Shown here: piece after piece, positions 53,819-64,000 of the stretch
Layout: the number at the start of each line of letters is the position of its first letter
How positions within the stretch are numbered: the first letter of the stretch is position 1
DNA from: Stachybotrys elegans
Taxonomy: Eukaryota; Ascomycota; Sordariomycetes; Hypocreales; Stachybotryaceae
Assembly: GCA_020746835.1 (NCBI GenBank)
Contig: JAGPNK010000017.1
Location: 496,001-560,000, forward strand
Reading direction: 5' to 3'
Length of the DNA: 64,000 nt
Translations under genes and position numbers: made by a program
The notes under the pieces: model-generated
Seen by the model: the letters and a program-made list of their open reading frames with translations, nothing else
Databases searched by the model: none
Told to the model about the DNA's origin: nothing

Positions 53819-56815
53819 TCAAAGCTTAGTTGCCTTCTTCATATCCTTCATCTTCTTCGACGCCGACTTCTTCTTGACCAGTGTCATCTTCATCTTCTCC
53901 TCCTGCTCCCGTATGACTCGCCTCCAGCCCTTCTTCCGGTCAGCCACCTGGCGGTTGATCCTGCGCGACGTTTCCTTTGGCGTTTTCTTGACGAGTTGTC
54001 CATGAGAGGCCAGAGAGGATGACTGCTTTGCTGGCGAAGCCGTGGCCTGATCGCCTGCACCCGTAGTCTTGGCTCGCTTGCTGGGGGATGAGAGATCCTT
54101 CGGTGCCCAGGGCTCCCCGGCCTCGTCTGTTCGCGCCCGCTTGGCAGGGGAAACGGCGATGGCGACGGGGCCCTTGAATGGTGTCTGCTTGCCAGGGCTG
54201 ACGGAAGGTTCTTGAAAGCTCAATTTAGAAACTTTTGCGTCGCGACAGGTAGATGCGAGATTAGTCTGCTCTACAAGTGACATTTTCTGCACCTCGTCCA
54301 CCATCTGCCGTGACGCAGGAGAAATCTGGCCTGCGCCTAGAGGAGCCCGCAGCCCCTCTTCCGCCTCCGAGACTGCAGCATCTGAAGCATCATCACAGTC
54401 CGAGTCAGACGAGAAGCTCTCCTCATCCGTAGCATCCGCACCGTACAGCAGCAGGGCATCCAGCCCCGTCGGCTTCTCCGGCTGCACAGGTCGTCGAATC
54501 GTAGGCTGCACGCGCTGTATGTTGCGGCATTCCGTATGGAAGTCGTCGTACGCACGCTTCATCATCGTGAACAAGGGCACGCGAGACCCCGCGAGGACCG
54601 AGTATGACGACATGAGGTTGTACCAGAAGTTGCCGTACTGTCGGTCCGTCACGATCCCCCGGCGCCGGAGCTCGGCAGCCATGGCTTGCGACTTGGGCGG
54701 CATAAAGTGGTGCGATGGGATGCCGCCTGATGTCTGATCGTCTTCTCCATATGCTGGCCCTGGGAACTCCTCTCCCTCGGCGATTCGTCGCTTCAAATTA
54801 TCAACAGTGGGCTTGATGGCATGCTCCGAGACTCCATCCCTCATCAATGTTGGCTTGTAAGAGGTGCGGAACGGCAGCGGTGTGCGCAGATTGACGAAAT
54901 CACGCTCGTCATATCCGCGCTGCTGCGATAGTGTGTGTCGAGTCGAGCCGGGTGATACATGCAGGCGATATTCGGGTGCCGATGCCATTGTCGTCTCAAA
55001 AGCCTCCTTCTTGATGGCAACATTCTGCTCTGATTGAGTAGTATGGTAGCGGCGTGCCTCAGACTCGGCAGGGCGAGATTTACTTTGGCCAGCCTGGGAG
55101 GAAGGATTAGCTTGCGCAGGACTAGATGTTGGGTAACTCACAAATCCATCCTCCATGTCAGAATCCATAGTGGTGTCGGAGTCGTCGGACGTAAGCTGCG
55201 TCAAGTCGATCGTTAGTGTGGGCTGCTTGGGCGTCGCAGGAGTTTTCAGAGGTGTCTTCAGAGGCGACTTCGCGGGTGTCTTCACGGGCGTCTTCTTCAA
55301 GATTGACTTGAGAGCCGTCTTGGACGGCGTGCCATATGACAGTGCGGGCTGGTCCTTCTGGCGGCAGTTGTTGCCTTGCGGCGAAACTTTGTCTTCGCAT
55401 TCCCGGTCCGCCTGTGAAGCTGATTCCCTCTTGAATGCTCTGGGAGCTGCTGCGTCTAAGTCGCTCTCGTCATTACTATTCTCGAGAGCGGATGGTGCCT
55501 TGAGCTTGGCCGGGCTGCGCCCTGAGTTGTTGGCGAGTCGTTTCTCAGGCGTAGTTGAAGCTGGCTGACTGGCACTCCTGGGCTTGGAGTCTTCTTTCTT
55601 GGGAGTCGGAGCGAAAGCCCGCTGCGGCTGGGCATTGATATTGCCACCTTTCGTACAAGGCGAAGCTTGAGAGACCGCACCATCGTTCGTTGTACGATTG
55701 TAACCCAGCTTCTGGGGACTTGCCTTGGACTTTGTGGCACTGTCGTATCCTGCTGACGGGGAACGAGCAGCGACCTGTGAGCGCGTGGGCGTTTGCTGAG
55801 CACGTTTTGGAGTCGAAGCAATAAACTCGACCTCGCTCTCCTCGCTTTCCTCACTGTCCGGTATAACCATCTTGGTAAGCGACTTGTGGCCAACCTTTTC
55901 GAGCTTGATGGCAACCTCTCGCTTCACTGGAGTTGCGCGTGCTGGTGTTTGCGCAGATTTTCCTTTCGGAGTCGAAGCAACGAATTCGACCTCGCTGTCA
56001 CCGCCATCACTGCCGTTGACTACCTCTGGAGGCTCGACACGTATCTTTTCTGACCTGGCGACCATCTTTTGCTTCACAGACGGGATACGAACCTCGCACC
56101 GCGTGCGCCTCGGCGTTTGCGCTTGTCGGCCTCGTGGCGTAGAAGCAATGCCTTCGACCTCACTGTCCTTGCCCACGGTTCTCTCCGTGCTCTGATTCAA
56201 CTTGCGGTGGACCTCTTCCGCCTTGATGAAGACTTTACGCTTGATAGCCGGGGAAGATGCTTCAAGCTTCACGCGTGTCGGCGTTGGTGGCGGGAGACTC
56301 TTGGGGGTTGAGGCAACAAACTTGACCTCATTATCGGAATCATCTCCTTCGGATTCAGACGAGATTTCGATAACGGCTGCTGGCTTGGGAGCTGGTGCTT
56401 TGCCGCCTCGGTGCAGTTGCCGGATGTGCTGCTTCACGCATGGCGTAGATGCCCGCTGCATCCGTGGCTTCGGCGAACGAGGGGTAGGAGGTATGTTGAT
56501 CTGACGACTCGGGCCCGGGGCACTGTTCACGACCCTTTCCATAGTAGGAGTCGACTTGGCTCGTTGGGCGGGAGTGGTGTGCAGCCTCGGAGTGACCGGA
56601 GCAGGCGCCTGCTGATGCTTCGTCTTCTTCATGCGAGGCGTAGCAGAAGAGCTGCGTTTTTGTCTCCGGCCCAGATCCCCAGGACTCTCATCCGCAGCTT
56701 CTTCCGCAGTAGAAGATGGCCGCGGTCGCCGCGCGGTGGGCGTTTGCGGCTGCGTTTCCGCAGGCGACTTTGTGGTTCGGCCGTTAAGCATGTCGGTGAT
56801 CTTCAGCTGTGGCAT
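53819..56815 (-). CDS. Disordered nuclear-type protein with SUMO-motif repeats
   Basis: A single exon of 998 residues; I do not recognise the family. Four copies of an SEVEFVASTPK-like motif occur at residues 163-172, 218-228, 274-284 and 327-337, spaced 53-56 residues. Between them lie PsiKxE SUMO-acceptor consensus sites (VKLE K183, IKAE K198, VKRE K298, IKLE K304). Hydrophobic-acidic SUMO-interaction-like motifs are seen at AVIEISSESEGDDSD (near 150), MVIPDSEESEESE (near 320) and TIDLTQLTSDDSD (mid-protein). A TP/SP-rich array (KTPVKTPAKSPLKTPLKTP) suggests CDK phosphorylation. Residues about 682-800 look globular (RQYGNFWYNLMSSYSVLAG). The basic C-terminus is a likely nuclear signal. Role in chromatin, repair or the cell cycle is inference only. 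Confidence 0.82.
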   Translation of the reverse strand: MPQLKITDMLNGRTTKSPAETQPQTPTARRPRPSSTAEEAADESPGDLGRRQKRSSSATPRMKKTKHQQAPAPVTPRLHTTPAQRAKSTPTMERVVNSAPGPSRQINIPPTPRSPKPRMQRASTPCVKQHIRQLHRGGKAPAPKPAAVIEISSESEGDDSDNEVKFVASTPKSLPPPTPTRVKLEASSPAIKRKVFIKAEEVHRKLNQSTERTVGKDSEVEGIASTPRGRQAQTPRRTRCEVRIPSVKQKMVARSEKIRVEPPEVVNGSDGGDSEVEFVASTPKGKSAQTPARATPVKREVAIKLEKVGHKSLTKMVIPDSEESEESEVEFIASTPKRAQQTPTRSQVAARSPSAGYDSATKSKASPQKLGYNRTTNDGAVSQASPCTKGGNINAQPQRAFAPTPKKEDSKPRSASQPASTTPEKRLANNSGRSPAKLKAPSALENSNDESDLDAAAPRAFKRESASQADRECEDKVSPQGNNCRQKDQPALSYGTPSKTALKSILKKTPVKTPAKSPLKTPLKTPATPKQPTLTIDLTQLTSDDSDTTMDSDMEDGFVSYPTSSPAQANPSSQAGQSKSRPAESEARRYHTTQSEQNVAIKKEAFETTMASAPEYRLHVSPGSTRHTLSQQRGYDERDFVNLRTPLPFRTSYKPTLMRDGVSEHAIKPTVDNLKRRIAEGEEFPGPAYGEDDQTSGGIPSHHFMPPKSQAMAAELRRRGIVTDRQYGNFWYNLMSSYSVLAGSRVPLFTMMKRAYDDFHTECRNIQRVQPTIRRPVQPEKPTGLDALLLYGADATDEESFSSDSDCDDASDAAVSEAEEGLRAPLGAGQISPASRQMVDEVQKMSLVEQTNLASTCRDAKVSKLSFQEPSVSPGKQTPFKGPVAIAVSPAKRARTDEAGEPWAPKDLSSPSKRAKTTGAGDQATASPAKQSSSLASHGQLVKKTPKETSRRINRQVADRKKGWRRVIREQEEKMKMTLVKKKSASKKMKDMKKATKL

Positions 56816-57221
56816 CTCCTATAGTAGAAAGCCTGCCGACGATTAGATGAAAGGAAGCTGCTGAGAACAGAGAGACGTTTGAAGATGTAGTGAAGCGGAC
56901 GTGGAAAGAAGTTTGAGAGGTCTGAGTTAGCAAAGAGGATACAAACAAACACAAGGCGACGAATGGTGAGAGAAAACTGAAGACTTGCTGGCACATATCT
57001 GGCTGGCAGCTGTAGCCAGCCGTCGGGCGCCCTAACCACCACGCGATCAACATTTCTGCAAAGAATTCCCAGGATGGAGCCTGCAAGGTGCGTCTCATAT
57101 CGGTGCTCAGCATTATCTAGGTATGTCCCATCTATGGTATCATTACAGATCGTCGTCTGCACCTGGCCGAGAACCTTGATCGTTTCATTTTTATTTTTTG
57201 TCCTCCAGTCATCATCCAGCT
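56816..57221. other. Promoter of the 998-residue protein gene
   Basis: 406 nt between the 3' end of CCT2 and the start of the 998-residue gene, both on the minus strand. It should hold the CCT2 3' UTR and the promoter of the downstream gene. No other gene is supported. Confidence 0.5.
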
Positions 57222-59030
57222 TTACATGCGCTCACGTCGCCGAGGTGCTGCTCGGATGATGTCGTCTACTCTCAGCAGAAGCTGGTAATGGTTAGCAAAG
57301 CAATTCTGTTTTCGGATCGTGGGAACGTACCTCTGCTGCCTCGCTGGCTGATGAGACGACAGCACGCTTCAGCTTGTAACTCTCAATAACTCCGAGGTCC
57401 CGCATGTCCGTTACGCCGCCACCAGGGGTCATGAGGTCCAGGCCGTAGGTAAAGTGGCCTTCGTAGATGGCCTTGCGCAGGCGTGCGACCAGATCACCCG
57501 AGTCGAGACCAGCGTTGTCAGCCAGGATTGTGGGCAGTTGTCGCAATGCCACGGCGAAGCTGGACACGGCCATTTGCCTCTTGCCCTCGACGCGAGTAGC
57601 TGCGCCCTCAACCGCCTTGGCCATGACCATCTCTGCACAGCCTCCACCAAGAGTCGTTCGTGGCTCGCGCACCGTCTGTGACAGCACGGCCAGGGCATCG
57701 TGAAGACTTCGCTCCGCCTCATCCAGCAGCTGCTCAGTTGCGCCACGGAGGACGATGGTGCAGGCCTCGCCGGCACCGACGCCAGAAAACTTGATCAGGG
57801 TATCCTCTCCGATGATGACCTCCTCAATCAGGTCGCAGTGACCAAGCTGGACCTGATCAGGGTGGTCAAAGGTGGAGGTAATCTCACCACCAGTCACCAG
57901 TGCCAGACGCTCGATACCGTCGAAGTCGGCGTGCTCAATCGACATGATTCCAGCGTCCGTAAAGAGCTGCTCGGGCCAGTTATAGATGAGCTGACGGTTG
58001 ATGAAGCAGTTAATGCCGTGGGCCTTGATCTTGTCCACCTTGGCCTTCATCTTCTCCTTCTCGGCCTTCTCCAACTCGGCCAGCTTGCTCGTAGAGCCCA
58101 CCTTGACGCGGGCGCCAAAGATCTTGACCTTGTCGGTGTCCATGGACGTGTTGGCGACAAGGATCTTGGCCTTCTCCAGTCGCTTGGGCTGGTTGACACC
58201 AATCTTCTTATCCAAGATGAAACCCTCATCGAGGTAGGAGTCGCTCAGCTTTCCACCGGCCTTCTTGATGATCTGGATGTGGCTGAGGTCGGACGACTGC
58301 TTCAGTCGGAGGACAGCATCGCATGCCAGCTGGGCAAAGTGCTCACGATCCTGGGCGAGCACCTTGGAGCTCAGGGTGGTGCGCGCGATAGAGACAAGGT
58401 CCTTTCGGAAAGCATCCGGGCTCTTGCTGTGGTCGACGGCGGACTCTTCCAGTGCCTTGAGAGCGGCTTGGCTCGCTATTCGGTAACCTTCGATGATGGT
58501 CTGTGGGTGAATCTTCTTGTCGACAAGCTTCTCGGCCTCCCGGAGCAGCTCGGCCGCCAGGACAGTGACAGAGGTGGTGCCGTCACCAACCTCATCATCC
58601 TGAACCTTGGAAATGTTGACCAGAACCTTGGCGGCAGCATTATCGAGGGCAATAGACTTGAGGATCGTAGCGCCGTCGTTCGTTACCATGATATCGCCGG
58701 TAGATCTGTGTCGGATGTTAGGGAACCCCTCCATGTCTTATCCAGGGGAACCAATGTTTTTTTGACTTACGCCGACTGGAGGATCTTGTCCATGCCCTTG
58801 GGTCCCAGCGTGCTCTTCACCAGGTCGCCAACAGCGATGGCACCGACGAAGGCGGCGAGACGCGCATTCTCACCCTTCTCCTCCGTGGTCCCCTCCTCGA
58901 AAATTTGGGTTGGTTGGAAAGACTAAAGCCATGTTAGATAGAGCAAGCAGCTTTGACAGCTTGACCGCCAAAAGGGGGGGTCCCCGCGGTCACAGTTTCG
59001 TGTCGGGTTCTCGAGACAGTTACGTACCAT
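57222..59030 (-). CDS. CCT2: Chaperonin TRiC/CCT subunit beta
   Basis: Four coding exons, 59030-59028, 58922-58771, 58705-57331 and 57281-57222, give 529 residues (yeast Cct2 is of similar size). The first coding exon is only the ATG, followed directly by a GTACGT donor and a 105-nt intron; exon 2 then continues [17 protein letters not shown]. Conserved CCT motifs follow: [36 protein letters not shown] and [13 protein letters not shown], the last diagnostic of the beta subunit, with the C-terminus [16 protein letters not shown]. It forms one of eight subunits of the cytosolic ring that folds actin and tubulin using ATP. It is divergent with eIF3b across a 506-nt shared promoter. Confidence 0.95.
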
Positions 59031-59536
59031 ATTGGAGGCAGAAGCGAGAGGCCTGGTCTCTTGACAAGTCAAATCTCGAGATAGAGTTTGTAGCCTCTAT
59101 AATTTTGTCGGGGAGCTCCTTACCTTTGTCGAGGTACCAGCTTCGCAACGCTATCACAGGCAGCCTAGCGGTACCACCCAAACCCCCACCAACAAACTTC
59201 CAACACACGTGACTTGCCCCGCGGTACGCAAAATGCTCGGTGAAGGGAAAATCGCTTCTCCGTCGCACACTTTGCAGAAAGTGAAAGTTTCAGAACACCA
59301 AATTCGTGGGCTTCCAGGATATCAGGATATCGCAGAGCCCCCCACCTCAAAAACGTCGCAAAGGACCTCTCGCCGCCCGCGCCGTCCGCTTGAGGCTCTC
59401 GACTGCCAGACCCGGGCCGCATTCTCTGAACGCTGTACGGCTACATCGTACCTGGAACAAAGCACCACCACATCCCTCACATATTCCTTGGAGCGGGGCA
59501 TTTTGCTACACCCCTCCTCCCGAACGACTGCCCAGC
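59031..59536. promoter_or_regulatory. Shared divergent promoter, CCT2 / eIF3b
   Basis: 506 nt lie between the CCT2 start codon (59030, minus) and the eIF3b start codon (59537, plus). Both genes serve protein synthesis and folding and are growth-regulated in fungi. I saw no clear TATA box, consistent with housekeeping promoters. A short frame across it (59209-59586) is not a gene. Confidence 0.55.
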
Positions 59537-61895
59537 ATGGCGCCGTCATTCGACCACCTGCGCGAGGCCGATCTCGACGACGATGAGTTCAACGAGGATG
59601 ATATCGACATCTCCGACTTGAGGGAGAAGTTCGAGGTTCAGCTGGAGCAGGGCTATGATTCATTCGTGGTTATCGATGGCCTGCCCGAGGTTACCGAGGA
59701 CCAGAAGCCCCGTCTGGTCAAGTTCTTGCTCAAGAAGCTCAACTCTGTTGGCAAGACTCGCGAGGACCTGATTCACATGCCCATGGGTGATGATGGCAAG
59801 TCGCTACGGTAGGTTCTTGGCTCCTCTGGTGCATCGCATCCCCCGTCTAATGCATTTCAGATTTGCCTTTGTCGAATACTCATCCCCCGGCGAGGCTGCC
59901 GCTGCTACCCGTCAGCTCGACCAGACTCCTCTCGACAAGAAGCACATCCTCCGCGTCAACAAGATGACCGATATCGAGCGCTACGGAAGGGAGGGCCGCA
60001 TTGACGACGAGTACACCCCCCCTCACATCGACGAGTTCACCGAGAAGGAGCACCTTCGCTGGTTCCTGAAGGACCCCTCTGGCCGAGGGCGAGACCAGTT
60101 CGCCATGTACCGAGGCGAGACTGTTGGCGTGTTTTGGAACAACGAGAAGGACCAGCCCGAGAATGTTGTCGAGCGCCAGCACTGGACTGAGACCTTCATC
60201 CAGTGGTCGCCCCTCGGCACCTACCTGACCTCCATCCACGCTCAGGGTGTGCTCCTCTGGGGCGGGCAGTCCTGGTCGCGACAGGCTCGTTTCCAGCACC
60301 CCTTTGTCAACCTCGTCGCCTTCTCCCCCCACGAGAAGTACCTCGTGACCTGGTCCAACAGGCCCATCTCCATCCCCGACGAGGGACACCCCTCCCTGTC
60401 CATTGACGACGATGGCAAGAACTACGTTATCTGGGACATTGCTACCGCCACCCCCCTGCGATCTTTCGCCAACCTGGATATGCCCAAGCCGGAGGAGGGC
60501 AAGCCGCCGCCCAAGCTGCAGTGGCCCGCCTTCAAGTGGTCTGCCGATGACAAGTACGTTGCCCGTCTTACTCAGGGCACTTCCCTCTCGGTGTACGAGC
60601 TGCCCCGCATGAACCTCCTCGACAAGACCACCATCAAGATTGACGGAGTGATGGATTTCGACTGGGCCCCCGCCACCGCCCAGCGTGATAGCGTCAAGAC
60701 GTACGAGCAGCTGTTCTGCTACTGGACCCCCGAGATTGGCAGCAACCCCGCCAAGGTCGGTCTGATGAGCGTCCCGTCCAAGCAGATTGTCAGAACTCTC
60801 AACCTGTTCAGTGTCAGCGACGTAAAGCTGCACTGGCAGTCCGAGGCAGCCTATCTCTGCGTCAAGGTCGACCGTCACTCCAAGTCCAAGAAGTCTCAGG
60901 CTACGACCCTCGAGATCTTCCGCATCAAGGAGAAGGGTGTCCCTGTCGAGGTCGTCGATACCATCAAGGATACTGTCATCAACTTTGCCTGGGAGCCCAA
61001 GGGCGACCGTTTCGCCATCATCCAGACCACAGAGCCCGTCGGCGCAACCGCCGTGCCCCCCAAGACGGCTGTGGCCTTCTTCTGCCCCGAAAAGGCCAAG
61101 GGATCGATTGTGGGTAACTTTAAGCACCTGCGCACGCTGGAGAAGAAGAACAGCAACGCCATCTACTGGTCTCCCCGCGGTCGCTTCGTGGTTATTGCCA
61201 CGATTCAGAACCAGCAGAGCTCTGACCTCGACTTTTTCGATCTCGACTTTGAGGGAGAGAAGCCCGAGTCTGACAAGGACTTGACGGCGAACCTGCAGCT
61301 CATGAACACTGCAGACCACTACGGTGTCACAGATGTGGAGTGGGACCCTTCAGGACGATATGTCGCCACGTGGGCTTCTGCATGGAAGCACCAGGTAAGT
61401 TTTGAATAACAAAGTGGACAGTCTATTGCTACGAGTGATGGCTAATGCTCTCTGCAGATGGAGAACGGTTACCACATCTACGACTTCAAGGGTGAGGCTC
61501 TTCGAGAGGAGCCCGTCGACAAGTTCAAGCAGTTCCACTGGCGGCCACGACCGGCCACCCTGCTCACCAAGGAGGAGCAGAAGCAGATCCGCAAGAACCT
61601 GCGCGAGTACAGCCGAGTTTTCGAGCAGGAGGATGCCGACCGAGGCGCATCGGCCGATCTGGCCGTGGTGGAGGCGCGCCGCAACCAGCTCAACGAGTGG
61701 CACAGCTGGAGGGAGCAGATGGAGGAGGAGGTTGCCGAGGAGCGCACAGCGATGGGACTGCCACTGGATCCTCACGCAGCACTGCTAGAGGCCAAGACGA
61801 AGGAGGTGGAGGGATCGGGATCGCCAGAAGAGGAGCGGGTGATCGAGGAGATTGTCGAAGAGGTGTTGGAAGAGTCAGAGGAGGTCATCGGGTAA
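59537..61895 (+). CDS. PRT1: Translation initiation factor eIF3 subunit b (PRT1)
   Basis: Three exons, 59537-59808, 59861-61394 and 61458-61895, give 747 residues. An acidic N-terminus ([14 protein letters not shown]) precedes an RNA-recognition motif ([11 protein letters not shown], then [12 protein letters not shown]), whose two RNP segments are separated by intron 1. A WD40-like beta-propeller follows ([38 protein letters not shown]), and the C-terminus is a charged helix ([16 protein letters not shown]) that binds other subunits. eIF3b is the core scaffold of eIF3, recruiting the 40S subunit and mRNA to translation initiation in the cytoplasm. The symbol follows yeast usage. Confidence 0.95.
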
Positions 61896-64000
61896 CGCTC
61901 CTAGATTTCTTGCATGGACGAGGAGTAGATTTGCTTTGTACGCATTACGAACGTAAAAGGGTTTCAGAGATCAACGTCGATAGTTACGGCTCAATAATGA
62001 GGTCAGGGACTACTGCCAGCTGGGATGCTGCTGTGATGAGGATGACGCGCGCTGGGTGAAATAGAGGAGGTATGTACTCGTATGCCAATTGCGTTTTGTG
62101 GACACGGTTTGATAGGTTGCAACGTGTCAGCAGAAGCACATCAGAACAAATGTGATCACGTCAAGTTGATGAAGCCACCAAAGGCTATCTTGTCCTCATG
62201 CGCAGGCAGCAGGCGCGGCATGTGAAATGTGGACAAGAAGACCAACGGAGAAATAGTCGAGATGCCGCATTAGTCGAGACGATGGAAGCTTCTCGACCAG
62301 CGAGGGTAGTGTTTCATTTGGGTGGAGGACTGGACGGTTCAGGAGCACGGAGCAGGAAGACGAGAGATGGTCGGGAGCCAGACTTGGCTGCGGCGCCCGG
62401 GCCCTCGAGCTATCCTTAGGCGGGTGAACGGTCTGTCGATGCTGTAGCCAGTCGTATTGTCGTTGCTTCTTCACGATTTGCAGCCCAAGTGGGAGGGGAT
62501 GAAGGTGGCGTCGAGGTTAGTTTTCTTCTTGCGCTGTGAGGGGTACGGTACACAGAAAGGCCGTGCCGCGTGTAAGATGATCCAAAAGGATAAGAATCGT
62601 CTGAATTGCAGGTGTGTGTGCCCTTGTTGTCTTGGACAGGACAGGGGTGGTTGCTTGGTTCGGGTAAAATCAGCGGGTCAGCAAATTGGTGAGGTAGGGT
62701 TGAAGCTGGGTGGACGGAATAACACAGCTTTGACAGCGGGGAAAATTTCCTAACGACAAGGAGACAAGAACAAGAGAGAAGAAGAAGAAAAAAAAAGACA
62801 TCAAGAAGCTGTCCACGTCATAGGTTTCATCAGAATCAGTGAACACCAAGACTGCGCCGAGGAGGTGACGGTTTCTTTTTTTCCTTTTTGGTTTTTTTTG
62901 TCAAGTCAAGACGTTTGTGCGGCATGGATGGAGTCCTTAGTAACGACCAACACACTACCTCTCTTCTCATGTAGGCAGTAGGTATGGATACTGTCGGGCA
63001 TTTCCTATCCTGATCCAGGGATCAGCGAAGGAGTGACCATACAGCCAGTAATCACCAGTAAGACCAAGACATTGGAGAAAGAAAAGGGCACGGCACAACA
63101 CAGCAAGGGCTGAAGATGGCCACTGAGAATGGTCGAGCCGGAGTCGCGAAGCCTGGCGCACTGTCCGCACCCCCATCGGCTGTTTGACTCTCTCGCACTG
63201 TATCTGAGCAACCTGAACGAGCGGGATCAACGGGAGTGGCCTGGAGACGACCACGGGATAGCCCGGGGTGGGTTCCGGCCCCCTCGAAAAGTGTGCCTCC
63301 AAGCGCCAAAGTCAGTGGCTTAGGGGCGGTTTTAGGGGGTGAGGGGGTCTTTTCGTCTGAGTCCCACCTCCACCTCGTCGTGCATACAGTGCGAACAACT
63401 CTGACAATGCCCTCCCAACCTCACGCCATCCTTTCCGTCTTGGAGCGAGGCAGGTCGGGCTGCTGCCCACCATCTTCTTGGTCCTGCCTGCCCTGGCCAT
63501 CCGGCGAGGCGCATGTCTTTCTGCGTCCTCCCACTCAAGGCCGGGCCTTTTCTCCCCCTTCACCCTCCATCTCCATCTTCCCCTCGATTACGTCCTTTCC
63601 CCTGGATCTAAAAAGAATCTTTTTTTTAATACTCCCATCGCCATCTTCATCCACCATTGCCGTGACTGGTGAAACTCGACCTCGCTTCGACTCGTTGCAC
63701 GACCGGCACTTAACGATAATTACCTTGTCAATAGCCCACTGCTCAGCAACCCAAAGGGAAGTGCCGACACGACCTGGGGCTTCTGACAGGACCGTCCGAC
63801 ATCAAGACCAGCACACGGACACACCTGGGTGATGGCCAGCGCCTCCGCTTCACAAGCCTCGGCCTAGGTCACTGCTGCAGCCGTCCTTGCTCTCATGTAA
63901 TCCATCTCTTCCAACAGCACACCTCGTCGTCGCTACTGTCGCTCCTACGACGAGATGCCGCCGCTACCGGCCGGCCATGGACAGCGGTCCACCACCACAC
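61896..64000. other. Intergenic region to right edge, no gene seen
   Basis: 2.1 kb after eIF3b. Purine-rich low-complexity sequence lies at about 62777-62797 and T-rich sequence at about 62874-62901. From about 63480 onward the plus strand is strongly pyrimidine-rich (CTCCCCC, CATCTCCATC runs), as in core promoters and leaders of fungal genes, so a rightward gene probably starts beyond the edge. A 198-codon frame at 63236-63832 runs through this leader and is not supported. Confidence 0.45.

Noticed and set aside
57700..58926. 408-codon plus-strand frame opposite CCT2
   Set aside because: Antisense to a strongly conserved chaperonin gene; no start context or motif.
59880..61319. 479-codon minus-strand frame opposite eIF3b
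   Set aside because: Antisense shadow of a high-GC, codon-biased conserved gene; its Leu/Val/Gly-rich composition is typical of such artefacts.
63236..63832. 198-codon frame at the right edge
   Set aside because: It reads through a pyrimidine-rich promoter-like stretch and yields low-complexity Pro/Ser sequence without features.
1..64000. 5S rRNA, riboswitch or complete transposon
   Set aside because: I searched by eye for 5S-like blocks, thiamine-type riboswitch motifs, and transposase or reverse-transcriptase signatures and saw none; a model-based search could still find weak copies.

Overview
The window is chromosomal DNA of a filamentous ascomycete (Pezizomycotina; most likely Sordariomycetes, by inference). 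The support is short introns of about 48-116 nt with GTRNGT donors and CTAA-type branch sites, long pyrimidine-rich promoters, nuclear tRNA genes with introns, and a repertoire of AA9, AA7, GH3, GH35 and GH43 enzymes, Zn2Cys6 regulators and PDR transporters. There is no bacterial, phage or organellar signature. Exon structures were rebuilt by hand from splice signals and reading frame; every total given below is divisible by three.

Left part (about 0.4-31.6 kb) is a secretome-rich region: an M14-type carboxypeptidase, a Zn2Cys6 regulator, an AA9 polysaccharide monooxygenase, a small PPxY protein, a GH43 enzyme, a secreted Diels-Alderase-fold protein with an apparent frameshift, two small unknown genes, a GH3 beta-xylosidase, an AA7 FAD oligosaccharide oxidase, a D-serine dehydratase-like PLP enzyme, a flavin monooxygenase, an S28 peptidase and a GH35 beta-galactosidase. 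The fourteen genes alternate strictly +/-, so each rightward gene faces the next leftward one. GH43 and GH3 carry GGCTAA(A) motifs like those bound by XlnR/XYR1. Together AA9, AA7, GH43, GH3 and GH35 could attack hemicellulose or cellulose by combined oxidation and hydrolysis, AA7 potentially supplying peroxide to AA9.

Between 13.9 and 16.2 kb lies a patch of decayed sequence: a broken gene with a BTB-like start, a tRNA-related SINE-like candidate, a dispersed repeat with a second copy near 32.5 kb, a broken Zn2Cys6 gene, and one intact-looking two-exon tail-anchored protein gene of 93 residues.

Right part (33-64 kb) is mainly housekeeping: a 1413-residue PDR/ABCG transporter, three tandem intron-containing tRNA-Phe genes, a delta-12 fatty acid desaturase, tRNA-Lys(CTT), a TBC-domain protein with degenerate catalytic fingers, a 998-residue disordered nuclear-type protein with repeated SUMO-type motifs, and the divergent pair CCT2 / eIF3b. 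Long intergenic stretches (37.4-41.9, 43.4-48.1, 50.3-53.8, 61.9-64 kb) hold low-complexity tracts and no gene I can support. The pyrimidine-rich right edge looks like the promoter of a rightward gene beyond the window.

I see no CRISPR, prokaryotic operon, rRNA gene or complete transposon. The best candidates for new biology are the SUMO-motif repeat protein, the alternating-strand oxidative/hydrolytic region, the frameshifted secreted Diels-Alderase-like gene, and the 93-residue tail-anchored gene.
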